Shown piece by piece: positions 56,167-64,000 of a DNA stretch of 64,000 nt. Below the pieces are notes generated by a model. The model made no database searches. It was not told the DNA's origin and saw only the letters and a program-made list of their open reading frames with translations. The DNA comes from JABDIY01 sp963751955 (GTDB taxonomy: Bacteria > Actinomycetota > Acidimicrobiia > Acidimicrobiales > SZUA-35), in assembly GCA_963751955.1 (NCBI GenBank), contig CAVVWM010000002.1, forward strand, positions 558,001 to 622,000. Direction: 5' to 3'. The position numbers and the translations under genes were made by a program. Position 1 is the first letter of the stretch. Every line of letters starts with the position of its first letter.

Positions 56167-58032
56167 ATGATGATGATGCATTCCCTCTGGCCACGAGACA
56201 GAGAATCGATGAAGGGCGCAAAGCTGGACCGCGAGTCTGCGGCCCGCGTGTGGCGTTTCGCCCAGCCCTACCGCGGCATGGTGGTCGGTTTCCTGCTCAC
56301 CGTCATTGCCCAGGCGCTGTTGGGTTTGTTGCCTCCGCTGCTGTTCGGCCGAATCATTGACGATGTCATCCCCAACAAGGATGAGGGTCTTCTCGCCTGG
56401 TTCGCGTTCTTCATCGTGCTGGCCGCGTTGGGATCGGGAGTCGTCGGACTGTTCGAACGTTACTGGTCCTCACAAATCGGTGAGGGTGTCATCTTCGACC
56501 TCCGTACTCAGCTGTTCGACCACGTGCAGCGTCTTCCTCTGGCCTTCTTCACTCGCACCCAGACGGGAACACTGACCAACCGATTGAACAACGACGTGAT
56601 CGGAGCCCAGCGGGCCCTCACAGCGACGCTGGGCACGGTTGTCAACAACGTCATCGTGCTACTCACCACATTGGTGGCGATGCTCGTGATCGAATGGCGA
56701 CTCACGCTCCTCGCCCTGATCATCACACCACTGTTCGTTGCGCCCTACCGCAAGATCGGGCAGATCCAGCAGAACCTCACGCGTGAGGGCATGGACTACA
56801 ACGCCCAGATGAACAGCACCATGACCGAACGATTCAACGTCAGCGGCGCCCTGCTGGTGAAGCTGTTCGGCCGCCAGGATTCCGAGACCGAGATGTTCAG
56901 CGAACGGGCCGCTTCGGTGAGAGACATCGGCATACGTTCTGCGCTGTTCACCCGCAGCTTCATGATCATGCTCAGCCTGCTCGGGGCCATCGGAACAGCT
57001 CTGGTGTACGGCCTCGGCGGCTACTTCGCTATTCAAGAATCCATCGATCCCGGTGATCTGGTCACCATGGGACTGCTGGTAGGCCGCATCTATGCTCCGC
57101 TCACTGGCTTGACCAATGCCCGCATCGATGTGCTCACGGCCCTCGTGAGCTTCGATCGAGTCTTCGAGGTTCTCGACGCTCCAAGCCCTCTCGTTGACCG
57201 ACCCGGAGCAAGCGAGCTGTTCCGGCCGGAGGGACGAATCACCTTCGACAATGTCACCTTCCGCTATCCCGATAGCACCGAAACCATCATTCCCAGCCTG
57301 GAAACTCAGAGCTCGGTGATTTCCGACGCCGACAGCCCGGCGGTCATCAGGAACCTCAGTGTGGTGATCCAGCCAGGGCAGCTTGTTGCCCTCGTCGGCC
57401 CATCCGGCGCAGGCAAGACGACGATCACCAACCTGGTTCCCCGTCTCTACGACGTCACCGGCGGCGGGCTGTATATCGACGACTACGACGTCCGGGATGT
57501 CACCCAGGACTCGTTGCGGCGAAACATCGGTGTCGTCGTTCAAGATCCTCATCTGTTCCATGAGTCAATTCGTGACAATCTGCTCTACGCCAATCCCGAT
57601 GCCACCGAATCCGACCTCGAGCGAGTCTGCCGAGCGGCCCAGATCTGGGACACGATCGACAAGTTGCCTGGTGGCCTCGACACGATGGTTGGCGAGCGCG
57701 GGTACCGGATGTCTGGCGGAGAGAAGCAACGCCTATCCATCGCACGGATGCTGCTGAAGGATCCTGCGATCGTGATCCTCGACGAGGCGACCAGCTCGCT
57801 CGATTCAGAGAACGAAGCGCTGGTCCAACAAGCCCTCGCCCAGGCCCTGGAAGGTCGGACCGCGCTGGTAATCGCCCATCGCCTGTCCACGATCACCGAC
57901 GCCGATCTGATTCTCGTGCTCGACGAGGGTCGTCTGGTGGAGCAGGGCACCCACGATGTACTAATGGCCAACGACGGCCTCTACAGCGAGCTCTACAACA
58001 CCTTGGTGCGAGGCGATCTCGAGCCGGCGTAA
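56167..58032 (+). CDS. ABC exporter (fused transmembrane domain and ATPase)
   Basis: A 621-residue half-transporter that would work as a dimer. Residues about 25-330 carry six membrane segments of the type I exporter fold (e.g. VGFLLTVIAQALLGLLPPLL). The ATPase follows: Walker A GPSGAGKTT, Q-loop VVQDPHLFHES, signature MSGGEKQR (Met for the usual Leu), Walker B VILDEATSSLD and switch His in IAHRLST. A roughly 25-residue insert (SLETQSSVISDADSP) precedes Walker A. Substrate unknown; drugs or lipids are usual. ATG 56167 is used, but ATG 56209 would also fit. Confidence 0.9.
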   Translation: MMMMHSLWPRDRESMKGAKLDRESAARVWRFAQPYRGMVVGFLLTVIAQALLGLLPPLLFGRIIDDVIPNKDEGLLAWFAFFIVLAALGSGVVGLFERYWSSQIGEGVIFDLRTQLFDHVQRLPLAFFTRTQTGTLTNRLNNDVIGAQRALTATLGTVVNNVIVLLTTLVAMLVIEWRLTLLALIITPLFVAPYRKIGQIQQNLTREGMDYNAQMNSTMTERFNVSGALLVKLFGRQDSETEMFSERAASVRDIGIRSALFTRSFMIMLSLLGAIGTALVYGLGGYFAIQESIDPGDLVTMGLLVGRIYAPLTGLTNARIDVLTALVSFDRVFEVLDAPSPLVDRPGASELFRPEGRITFDNVTFRYPDSTETIIPSLETQSSVISDADSPAVIRNLSVVIQPGQLVALVGPSGAGKTTITNLVPRLYDVTGGGLYIDDYDVRDVTQDSLRRNIGVVVQDPHLFHESIRDNLLYANPDATESDLERVCRAAQIWDTIDKLPGGLDTMVGERGYRMSGGEKQRLSIARMLLKDPAIVILDEATSSLDSENEALVQQALAQALEGRTALVIAHRLSTITDADLILVLDEGRLVEQGTHDVLMANDGLYSELYNTLVRGDLEPA

Positions 58033-58134
58033 CCGCCGTGCTTTGTCTACAACTGGCGATCGAAGTTCCCGTCTCACGGGCATGTCGGTCGCCGGATACA
58101 AACCGCTGTCGTGCGGGGCGATACGTTGAGCACC

Positions 58135-58743
58135 GTGCCGACCAAAAAGAACCTGTCCGTCTCCAGTCTTTCAGGAGCCGACCCCTACAAGCTCACAACG
58201 GGTCTCGTCGTTCCCCGCCCGATCGGCTGGATCGGAACTCTCAGCGCGGCGGGTGTTCCCAACCTTGCGCCGTATTCGTTCTTCAATGCAGTGAGCGGCA
58301 ACCCTCCGATGTTCGTGTTCTCAGCCGGGCGGGGTGCCAGGAAGGACACGCTGGACAACGTTCGTGAGGTCGGAGAGTTCACGATCAACATCGTCACCGT
58401 GGAGGTGGTCGAGGAAATGAACGCCAGCTCAGCAAGCTTGGATCCGGGGGTTGACGAGTTCGAGGCAGTCGGGGTGACCGCTGTTCCTTCGAAATCGATT
58501 CGTCCCCCAATGGTGGGCCAGTGCAAGGCCAATATCGAATGCGTGGTGACCGACATTTTGGACATCGGCCACCCCGAGCTGGGCAACGCTCTTGTGATCG
58601 GCGAAGCTGTTGAGTTCCACATCGAGGAATCGTTACTGGATGGAACTCGAATCGATCAGGCAGCGCTTCACGCCATCGGCCGCCACGTGGGCAACCAGTA
58701 CAGCCACGCCACCGACTTGTTTGAAGAAATCCGTCCCTCGTGA
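58135..58743 (+). CDS. Flavin reductase-like FMN-binding protein
   Basis: A 202-residue split-barrel flavin reductase. GTG 58135 is favoured over 58111 as it leaves the usual short lead to DPYKLTTGLVVPRPIGWIGTL. Other marks are PNLAPYSFFNAVSGNPPM, FTINIVT, GVTAVPSKSI and the C-terminal HAIGRHVGNQYSHAT. It would supply reduced FMN or serve as an FMN enzyme; the partner is not evident. Confidence 0.88.
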   Translation: MPTKKNLSVSSLSGADPYKLTTGLVVPRPIGWIGTLSAAGVPNLAPYSFFNAVSGNPPMFVFSAGRGARKDTLDNVREVGEFTINIVTVEVVEEMNASSASLDPGVDEFEAVGVTAVPSKSIRPPMVGQCKANIECVVTDILDIGHPELGNALVIGEAVEFHIEESLLDGTRIDQAALHAIGRHVGNQYSHATDLFEEIRPS

Positions 58744-58836
58744 CGACGCCCAGCCGGCGCGAGCTGGGTCCGCGAGTTGCTCGATACCTCCTTTCGGCAC
58801 TACTGCCAACGAGGTGCCGAGTCCTACCTTCATTGC

Positions 58837-59247
58837 ATGAGAGCAGCGTTAGTTCTTCTCCTCTGTGTGCTGTTGAGCGCGTGTGGACCGCCTGAACATG
58901 TGGAGTCGTTTGGCTTCCTACTCGAATCCGAATATGGAGGCGATGTCCCCACCAGCCAGCAACCGGCGTTGGAAGACAGAAACATCACGCGCGCTGAGGT
59001 AGAGCAAGCAGTGACCGCTTCGCTGGACTGCATGGGCGGCATCGAAGGAGTGGTCGTCGATGAGCGATTCAACTGGCGGGAGGACGGGATCGAATTCGGT
59101 GGAGGTGCCCATCCCATTCCCGGCACGAACGAGGCAGTGATCGTGCCCTTGATGGACGCCTGCTATTACGAGTACGCCGCGCTCGTTGAGACGGCCTGGT
59201 TGGACCAGGCGTACTTCGGCGAATTTCGCTATGAAATCGTTCGGTAA
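58837..59247 (+). CDS. Small lipoprotein, function unknown
   Basis: A 136-residue protein with ATG 58837. The signal peptide MRAALVLLLCVLLSACGPP ends in the lipobox LSAC, so Cys16 is the likely lipidated residue. The rest is acidic with two Cys (SLDCMGG, MDACYYEY) that may form a disulfide. No family recognised. Confidence 0.72.
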   Translation: MRAALVLLLCVLLSACGPPEHVESFGFLLESEYGGDVPTSQQPALEDRNITRAEVEQAVTASLDCMGGIEGVVVDERFNWREDGIEFGGGAHPIPGTNEAVIVPLMDACYYEYAALVETAWLDQAYFGEFRYEIVR

Positions 59248-59265
59248 TCGGTCAGGGTAAACCTC

Positions 59266-59381
59266 AAGAGGTGGTGGCCAGACGATCTGCGGCGCACCAG
59301 AGTTTCCGCTGAGAGCTGCTACCTTCCGGTCCTGACTCGGTTCACGGGCTCCGGTCGCACAGGGTCCGACCACCACCTCTC
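59266..59381 (-). ncRNA. ffs: Signal recognition particle RNA (4.5S-type)
   Basis: On the minus strand, GTCAGG-ACC-GGAA-GGT-AGCAGC is the SRP domain IV core. The hairpin pair is ACC/GGT where most bacteria have TCC/GGA, a compensated change that keeps the stem. The ends pair as GAGGTGGTGG with CCACCACCTC, giving one long helix with the apical GGAA loop. Size of about 116 nt fits the small bacterial SRP RNA. It is followed in the genome by tRNA-Ser and lies near tadA, recR and dnaX, as is common. Confidence 0.85.
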
Positions 59382-59472
59382 GAAGCAGGAACAAACTCCT
59401 GCGACGAGCAATTGCTCGAACCTGTATCGTAGACGCCTCAGACGCCCTGACAACCTCGGGGCCGATGTTGAT

Positions 59473-59560
59473 GGAGGCGTGCGAGAGCGGCCGAATCGGC
59501 ACGCTTGGAAAGCGTGTGTGGGGCAACCCACCGTGGGTTCGAATCCCACCGCCTCCGCCA
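59473..59560 (+). tRNA. tRNA-Ser (anticodon GGA)
   Basis: Acceptor GGAGGCG/CGCCTCC, discriminator G and an encoded CCA (59558-59560). The anticodon loop CTTGGAAAG region gives GGA, the long variable arm is TGTGGGGCAACCCACC, and the T arm is GGTTCGAATCC. It reads UCC and UCU. Opposite strand to ffs. Confidence 0.96.
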
Positions 59561-59930
59561 GCCGGTGAAACCTCTCTGATGAGACCGCCTTCCGATCGCT
59601 GAAAGGCGATGGCTCACCAGCAGGTCCAACGTCGGCTCTCAGTATTTACTCAGCGGTGGAGGGCCAATTACAGCCCGAAGACGCAGAGTTTTGTCACGTT
59701 GCTACAGAACGATGACAGCCGTTTCGAACCGTGAGCAGGGCAGATGGGTGAGGCGGAAGATTCATTGCACACTGTTGGTGGAATCAGTCCACTCATCGTG
59801 AGGATACCGGCACCCTGTGTGACAAACACTGCCTTCCAGTGGCCGGAGGTGTCAACCAGGAATACGTTGCGTGTCTCACCCTTCACTCGCCGTGATGACA
59901 CGTCGGGTTCCGCATGTGGAAGGAACAACG
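59561..59930. other. Gap without a supported gene
   Basis: Only weak open frames (about 60-140 residues, both strands) with no start context or family features. The 3' part presumably holds the promoter and leader of the collagen-like gene. A short hairpin (ATCGC-TGAAAG-GCGAT) follows the tRNA at about 59,597 and could end its transcription. Confidence 0.4.
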
Positions 59931-61573
59931 ATGGAAGCAGCTACCCAAAGACGAGGACGAGCCAGGCGCTTGTTTGGCGTGATCGGGACCTGTCTTGGGG
60001 TCACCGCTCTCGTGTCCGCGCTGGGAGCCGGGGTGGTCGAAGCCGAGTTCGGTCTTCCTGCACCAATTCCGTACACCACCGACGTGACAGACAGCGGTTT
60101 CACCGTGAACGTCGACACCGAGAAGTTCGATTGCGCTGGGTACCTCTTCGAGATCCACTCTCTGCCGGGCGGTAAATTCGTGACCCGCGATTCGGGAAAT
60201 CAGTGCAAAAAGTTGCACTCCATCCCGGTAAGCGGCCTCAACTCGTGTCAGCTGTACCAAGTGACCGTCCGCTCACATCGCAATGGTGAGATCTCGGACC
60301 TGCGTCGCACGACAGTGTTCACGCTGTGCGAGCCGGTGGACCCCCCCGACGGGGTTCCCGGTCCTCCGGGGCCACAGGGCCCACAGGGACCACAGGGCCC
60401 TGCCGGAGCTGATGGACAGGACGGAGCTGATGGAGCAGACGGACGCTGAGGGCGTCCCCGGTCGCGATGGACGGCCAGGGCTGCCCGGTCTGCCAGGCCG
60501 CGATGGTGCCGACGGCCAAGACGGCACCGGACGGCAAGACGGAGCCATTGGGCCGCGAGGAGACCCGCGGCCTGCCCGGCCAAGACGGAGCAGACGGGAC
60601 CAACGGAACCGACGGAACGACGGCATCGACGGCCACGACGGCATCGACGGCAAAGACGGAGCCATTGGGCCGAGGACCAGGGCGCGGCCTGGACCGCGGG
60701 CCAACGGAGCAGACAGGGACGCAACAGGAGCCAGACGGCATCGACGGCATCGACGGCGACACGACGGAACCGACGGACGCAACGGAGCAGACGGCATCGA
60801 CGGAGCGAGACAAACGGAGCCGACGGAGCAGACGGCATCGACGGAGCCGATGGAGCAGACGGCATCGACGGAGCCGATAGGAGGCAGACGGAGCGCAGAC
60901 GGCATCGACGGAGCCGATGGAGCGACGGCATCGACGGAGCCGATGGAGCAGACGGCGAGCAGACGGCATCGATGGAGCGGGAGCAGACGGCATCGACGGA
61001 GCCGATGGAGCAGACGGCATCGACGGAGCAGACGGCATCGACGGAGCAGACGGCATCGACGGAGCCGATGGAGCAGACGGCATCGACGGAGCAGACGGCA
61101 TCGACGGCCAAGATGGCATCGACGGCCAAGACGGCACCGACGGAGCCAACTGTTATGACCTGATCGGCGACGTCAATCGCGACGGCGTCACCGACAGCGA
61201 CGACTGCGTCGGTCGTCGAGGACCCCGCGGCCTGTCCGGAGAAGACGGAGCAGATGGCCAAGACGGCGCTCAAGGGCCCCAGGGCGACGCGGGCGACGCT
61301 GGCCCGCCCGCGTTCATCGGCACCCGCCTTGTGGAGACCCCTCTCGTCGAGCTACCCGCTGGCTTCGGTGATCCAATTACCGCCGCCGCCAGCTGCAACG
61401 ACAATGAACTGATCGTTGGCGGCGGTTTCCAGACCACCGGTAGCGACGACATCGCCATCCAGATCAACCGGCCCAATATCAACAACTTCTGGGAAGTCGA
61501 AGCTATCCGCATCGGTCCCGACCCGGTCAGCTTCCGAGCCTTTGCGGTGTGTCTGATTCTGGACGATCTGTAA
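59931..61573 (+). CDS. Secreted collagen-like protein with calcium-loop motif, frame-disrupted
   Basis: ATG 59931 with a basic N-terminus and a signal or anchor helix (LFGVIGTCLGVTALVSALGAG), then an FN3-like domain (about residues 40-135) with four Cys. From 60,345 the frame shifts several times through Gly-X-Y repeats (GPPGPQGPQGPQGPAG, then GADGIDG units) up to about 61,140. The last frame, open from about 60,917, runs on to the stop. It contains GDVNRDGVTDSDDC, a dockerin-type or EF-hand calcium loop, a second short collagen stretch (GPRGLSGEDGADGQ), and a C-terminal domain with two Cys (SCNDNEL, AVCLILDDL). Likely a surface fibre. Indels are expected in such a tract, real or technical. 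Confidence 0.75.
60345..61145 (+). repeat. Low-complexity Gly-X-Y (collagen-like) repeat tract
   Basis: Nine- and eighteen-base units built from GACGGCATC, GACGGAGCC/GACGGAGCA and GATGGAGCA repeat for about 0.8 kb and encode Gly-Ile-Asp, Gly-Ala-Asp and Gly-Gln-Asp triplets. The reading frame changes at several points. An artefactual long open frame occurs on the opposite strand. Confidence 0.9.
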
Positions 61574-61597
61574 ACACTTCGTCTGTGGAGGATGGTT

Positions 61598-61627
61598 GTG
61601 TGGGGTCCGCTGCAGCGGACCCCACAC
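61598..61627 (+). terminator. Perfect 15-bp hairpin ending the collagen-like gene
   Basis: A 30-nt exact palindrome (15 + 15, arm GTGTGGGGTCCGCTG) lies 24 bp after the stop and is followed by CTGTTTATT. It could act as an intrinsic terminator with a poor T-tract, or as an mRNA-stabilising stem. Because it is symmetrical it reads equally on both strands. tadA starts 15 bp later. Confidence 0.65.
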
Positions 61628-61641
61628 CTGTTTATTGGCCA

Positions 61642-62112
61642 ATGCCAGCTAGAAACAACTGCGTGACGTTTCACGATGCAATGGCAGTGGCCCTCGACGA
61701 CGCCCGTGGAGCGACCCTCCACGACGATGTGCCAATCGGAGCTGTGGTGCTCAACGCAGCGGGCGACATGATCGCCCATCGCCACAACGAGCGCGAGCTC
61801 ACGGGCGACCCCACCGCCCACGCAGAGGTGCTGGCGCTGCGAGATGCAGCACAGGCGCTGGGATCCTGGCGCCTGACCGATTGCACGCTGGTCGTAACCC
61901 TCGAACCCTGTGCGATGTGCGCCGGTGCCGCGGTGAACAGCCGCATCGGAAGGGTGGTCTATGGAGCACCGGATATGAAGGCGGGCGCGTGCTTGAGCCT
62001 CATGAACATCGGCGGCGACCCTCGTCTTAACCACACGTTCGAGATCGTCGATGGAGTGCGGGCCGACGAGTGCGCCAGGCTGCTTTCGGGGTTTTTCGAA
62101 CAACTCCGCTAG
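61642..62112 (+). CDS. tadA: tRNA-specific adenosine deaminase
   Basis: A 156-residue deaminase that converts A34 of tRNA-Arg(ACG) to inosine. ATG 61642 is chosen (GTG 61663 is possible). Zinc and catalytic residues are visible: HAEVLALRDAA (His, Glu) and EPCAMCAGAAVNSRI (two Cys). GACLSLMNIGGDPRLNHTFEIV is typical of the C-terminus. Lies in the tRNA-Ser/ffs/tadA/recR neighbourhood seen in many bacteria. Confidence 0.93.
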   Translation: MPARNNCVTFHDAMAVALDDARGATLHDDVPIGAVVLNAAGDMIAHRHNERELTGDPTAHAEVLALRDAAQALGSWRLTDCTLVVTLEPCAMCAGAAVNSRIGRVVYGAPDMKAGACLSLMNIGGDPRLNHTFEIVDGVRADECARLLSGFFEQLR

Positions 62113-62213
62113 ACGGTCGACGCCCTCGTTAAAATTCCGGTTGATAGCGACAAAGGGACTTCTACCCCGGCGACAGCCACAACCAGTGTGGGCTCTCCAC
62201 AGAAATCCCAGCG

Positions 62214-62816
62214 CTACAGGACCGAGCGGCCCTCGAGGGCGCGGCCCAGGGTCAGTTCGTCGGCGTAGTCGAGGTCGCCGCCGACCGGTAGGCCGCTGGC
62301 CAGCCTGGTGACCTTGATCATGTCGAACGACTTGAGCATTCGGGCGATATAGGCGGCAGTGGTTTCGCCTTCGAGATTCGGGTTGGTGCAGATGATGATC
62401 TCTTCCACGTCCTCGGAAGCAATGCGGGTGGCCAGCTCCTTCACCTTCAGCTGCTCGGGCCCGATGCCTTCGAGAGGATTGATCGCTCCCATCAACACGT
62501 GGTAGCGGCCCTTGAACGCACCGGTCCGCTCCAATGCAGCAATGTCCTTGGGTTCTTCAACCACACATAAGGTGTGGTCGTCACGGCTCGGATCCAAGCA
62601 GATCTCACATTGAGGTCCTTCTGCCACGTTGAAACATCGCTCACAGAACGACACCTTGTCCTTGACATCGATCAGCGCAACGGACAGCCGTTGCACGTCG
62701 GTGCGATCCACGTTGAGAAGGTAGAACGCAATCCGCTGGGCCGACTTGGGCCCGATCCCAGGGAGCCGGCCCAGTTCATCGATCAGCACCTCTAGCGGGC
62801 GAGCGTAAACACTCAT
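62214..62816 (-). CDS. recR: Recombination mediator RecR
   Basis: A 200-residue protein of RecFOR gap repair. The helix-hairpin-helix GRLPGIGPKSAQRIAFYLL is followed by the zinc finger FCERCFNVAEGPQCEIC and the Toprim region CVVEEPKDIAALERTG through CTNPNLEGETTAAYIARML. Starts at ATG 62816, overlapping the YbaB stop (ATGA). Usual length. Confidence 0.97.
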   Translation of the reverse strand: MSVYARPLEVLIDELGRLPGIGPKSAQRIAFYLLNVDRTDVQRLSVALIDVKDKVSFCERCFNVAEGPQCEICLDPSRDDHTLCVVEEPKDIAALERTGAFKGRYHVLMGAINPLEGIGPEQLKVKELATRIASEDVEEIIICTNPNLEGETTAAYIARMLKSFDMIKVTRLASGLPVGGDLDYADELTLGRALEGRSVL

Positions 62817-63163
62817 CCGTTTCCGAGCATCCCACCCAGGCTGCCCAAGTCCATGCCACCGGCGACCCCGCCCAGTGCGTCGGACTGGAGCTCGGAGATT
62901 TGCTTCGACGCGTCGCGCAACGCAGCCAACACGAGATCGTTTAGCATTTCGACGTCGTCGGGATCCACAACGTCAGGGTTGATACGAACTGCTTGGAACT
63001 CTCCGCTGCCCATCACATCTACTTCGACCTTGCCGCCGCCGGCCGAGCCGGTGAGCAGCTCGGCCGCCTGGGCCTCTTGAGCTTCAGCCAGTTGGCTTTG
63101 CATCGCCTGAGCGGTTTCGAGCAACGAGTTGAGGTCGAAACCTCCGAGCGGATTGTCGGTCAT
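62813..63163 (-). CDS. YbaB/EbfC nucleoid-associated protein
   Basis: A 116-residue DNA-binding protein with the typical DLNSLLETAQAMQSQLAEAQEAQ N-terminus (here split for length), a glycine-rich centre (GSAGGGKVEVDVMGSGEFQAV), and a C-terminal DPDDVEMLNDLVLAALRDA helix. It lies between dnaX and recR and overlaps recR by 4 bp, the standard order. Confidence 0.95.
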   Translation of the reverse strand: MTDNPLGGFDLNSLLETAQAMQSQLAEAQEAQAAELLTGSAGGGKVEVDVMGSGEFQAVRINPDVVDPDDVEMLNDLVLAALRDASKQISELQSDALGGVAGGMDLGSLGGMLGNG

Positions 63164-63182
63164 GACGGGGCCTTTCAGCGAG

Positions 63183-64000
63183 TCAGTTGGTGGCTGGCGG
63201 AGGATCGATGAGCTTGGCGCCGGGGAAGGCTGCTGTAAGGCGATCGACCATGGTGTTGGATGTGGAATGGGCGTCTTTCAGCTCGCTCACCGGTCCGATG
63301 TCTTCCTCGGAATCCGAGGGTGCCGGGGTGGGCTGGCGGGGACGAACGACGCTGAGGCGGTCCACCGGTTCTTGAAGGATCAACAACTACCTCCACACGA
63401 ACGGGGCAGTTGAACCGGGCGCTCATTGCTCGCTCCAGTTCACCCTTCACGTCGATCGCACGATCGGCTGGAAGCTGATTGGGATATGCGAATGTCACCG
63501 AGCCCTCGGCCACTTCGACCGGAAGACCCTGTCGGAACCGGGCCCGCACCTTCTGAGGCAATCCCTCGAGGACACCCGGAAGCTGTTCGGTCACCTCATC
63601 CAATGTGAACGAGCCGTACACCTCCGGCGGCGTATCGCTCACAGGAGCACGGTCATCGGTACGGGGCGCAGTGGGCGTTGAAGCCACGGACTGGTCTGCC
63701 GGAGGCGGAGTAGACTGCGACGCACGACTCGATTCGGCTCCAGCGAGGGCGTCCCGCGCCGCAGAAGTCCGACCGCGTCGAGCAGGGGCGGCCGGCGACG
63801 TCGGAGGGAGCGGCGCGGAGGGTTTCGTTGCTGGATCCCCGGTGGCGGGTGATGGCGGTATCGGTCGCGTCGGACCGCCGTTGACCAGAGCAGCAATCTG
63901 CTTCTCCAACCCCTCAATCCGTTGCAACAAGGCAGAAGTATCGTCACCATCGGCCCTCGTGAGCTGGAGAAGAGCAACCTCGATAGGAACCCGCGGATCT
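63183..64000 (-). CDS. dnaX: DNA polymerase III subunit gamma/tau, C-terminal part, one apparent frameshift
   Basis: The frame is open to the right window edge. Visible from there: DPRVPIEVALLQLTRAD, a gamma/tau domain III end, then LLQRIEGLEKQI (coiled coil), a Pro/Ala-rich linker (about 63.83-63.65 kb), and a domain similar to tau domain V (SFTLDEVTEQLPGVLEGLPQ). Near 63,386 the protein must shift frame from VRVEVV to LILQEPVDRLSVVRP, ending PGAKLIDPPPATN at the stop near 63183. The ATPase domain lies outside the window. Precedes ybaB by 20 bp. Confidence 0.9.

Noticed and set aside
59668..59928. 86-residue minus-strand open frame in the gap before the collagen-like gene
   Set aside because: It has no clear start site and no recognised domain, and would run head-on into the leader of the collagen-like gene. 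Kept out for lack of support.
60248..61273. Long minus-strand open frame rich in DAVCS and PSMPSAPS repeats opposite the collagen-like gene
   Set aside because: It is the mirror of the Gly-X-Y repeat DNA. It has no start context and its composition follows from the repeat alone.

Overview
The window looks like chromosomal DNA of a high-GC actinobacterium, probably of the Acidimicrobiia. This is an inference from family content: WS/DGAT acyltransferase with a DUF2505 partner, DUF3048 lipoprotein, dUMP-forming dCTP deaminase, stand-alone LigC-type ligase beside a PrimC-type primase-polymerase, DUF3817, DUF3445, and the dnaX-ybaB-recR block. No 16S rRNA or other phylogenetic marker was available to settle it. 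Most genes are intact, but several carry apparent frameshifts.

Layout. 1-1214: frame-broken ammonium transporter running off the left edge. 1.4-9.2 kb: membrane Fe-S oxidoreductase, SGNH hydrolase, EamA exporter, zinc-ribbon protein with divergent LysR regulator, DUF3048 lipoprotein, tRNA-Gly(CCC) and aroQ. 9.2-27 kb is the most unusual part. It holds an ABC ATPase fused to a cyclic-nucleotide-binding (CNB) domain, its FtsX-like permease, a CNB-patatin phospholipase, a giant secreted protein with a gingipain-like (C25) domain and several repeat types, a class III nucleotidyl cyclase-ATPase-TPR protein, an MBL hydrolase, and a SulP transporter with STAS and CNB-like domains. 27-29.5 kb: a DUF2505-WS/DGAT pair lying between two degraded copies of sequence found elsewhere in the window (aroQ and the 3' end of the SulP gene). 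29.5-50 kb: mainly housekeeping and small metabolic genes, including dcd, ald with a divergent Lrp regulator, the ligase/primase pair, AzlCD, DUF2855, glutathionyl-hydroquinone-reductase-like protein, DUF169, DUF72, amidase, PPOX protein and a two-module flavoprotein. 50-51.8 kb: small membrane and cysteine-rich proteins, AlkD and a TfoX-like protein.

51.8-55.9 kb is a tightly packed five-gene operon: a maleate-isomerase/arylmalonate-decarboxylase-like protein, a sulfotransferase-like protein, an SDR dehydrogenase, and the large and small subunits of aconitase X. It looks like an uncharacterised catabolic or modification pathway. 55.9-64 kb: tRNA-Ser(CGA), an ABC exporter, a flavin reductase, a lipoprotein, the SRP RNA (ffs, minus strand), tRNA-Ser(GGA), a collagen-like secreted protein closed by a perfect 15-bp hairpin, then tadA, recR, ybaB and the 3' part of dnaX, which runs off the right edge.

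Apparent frameshifts concentrate in amt, the giant C25 protein, the cyclase, the SulP gene, the collagen-like gene, the dnaX tail and perhaps the patatin 5' end. In each, well-conserved protein sequence continues in another frame with no nonsense substitutions. I therefore think most are indel errors in the assembly rather than real pseudogenes, and I annotate the reconstructed spans.
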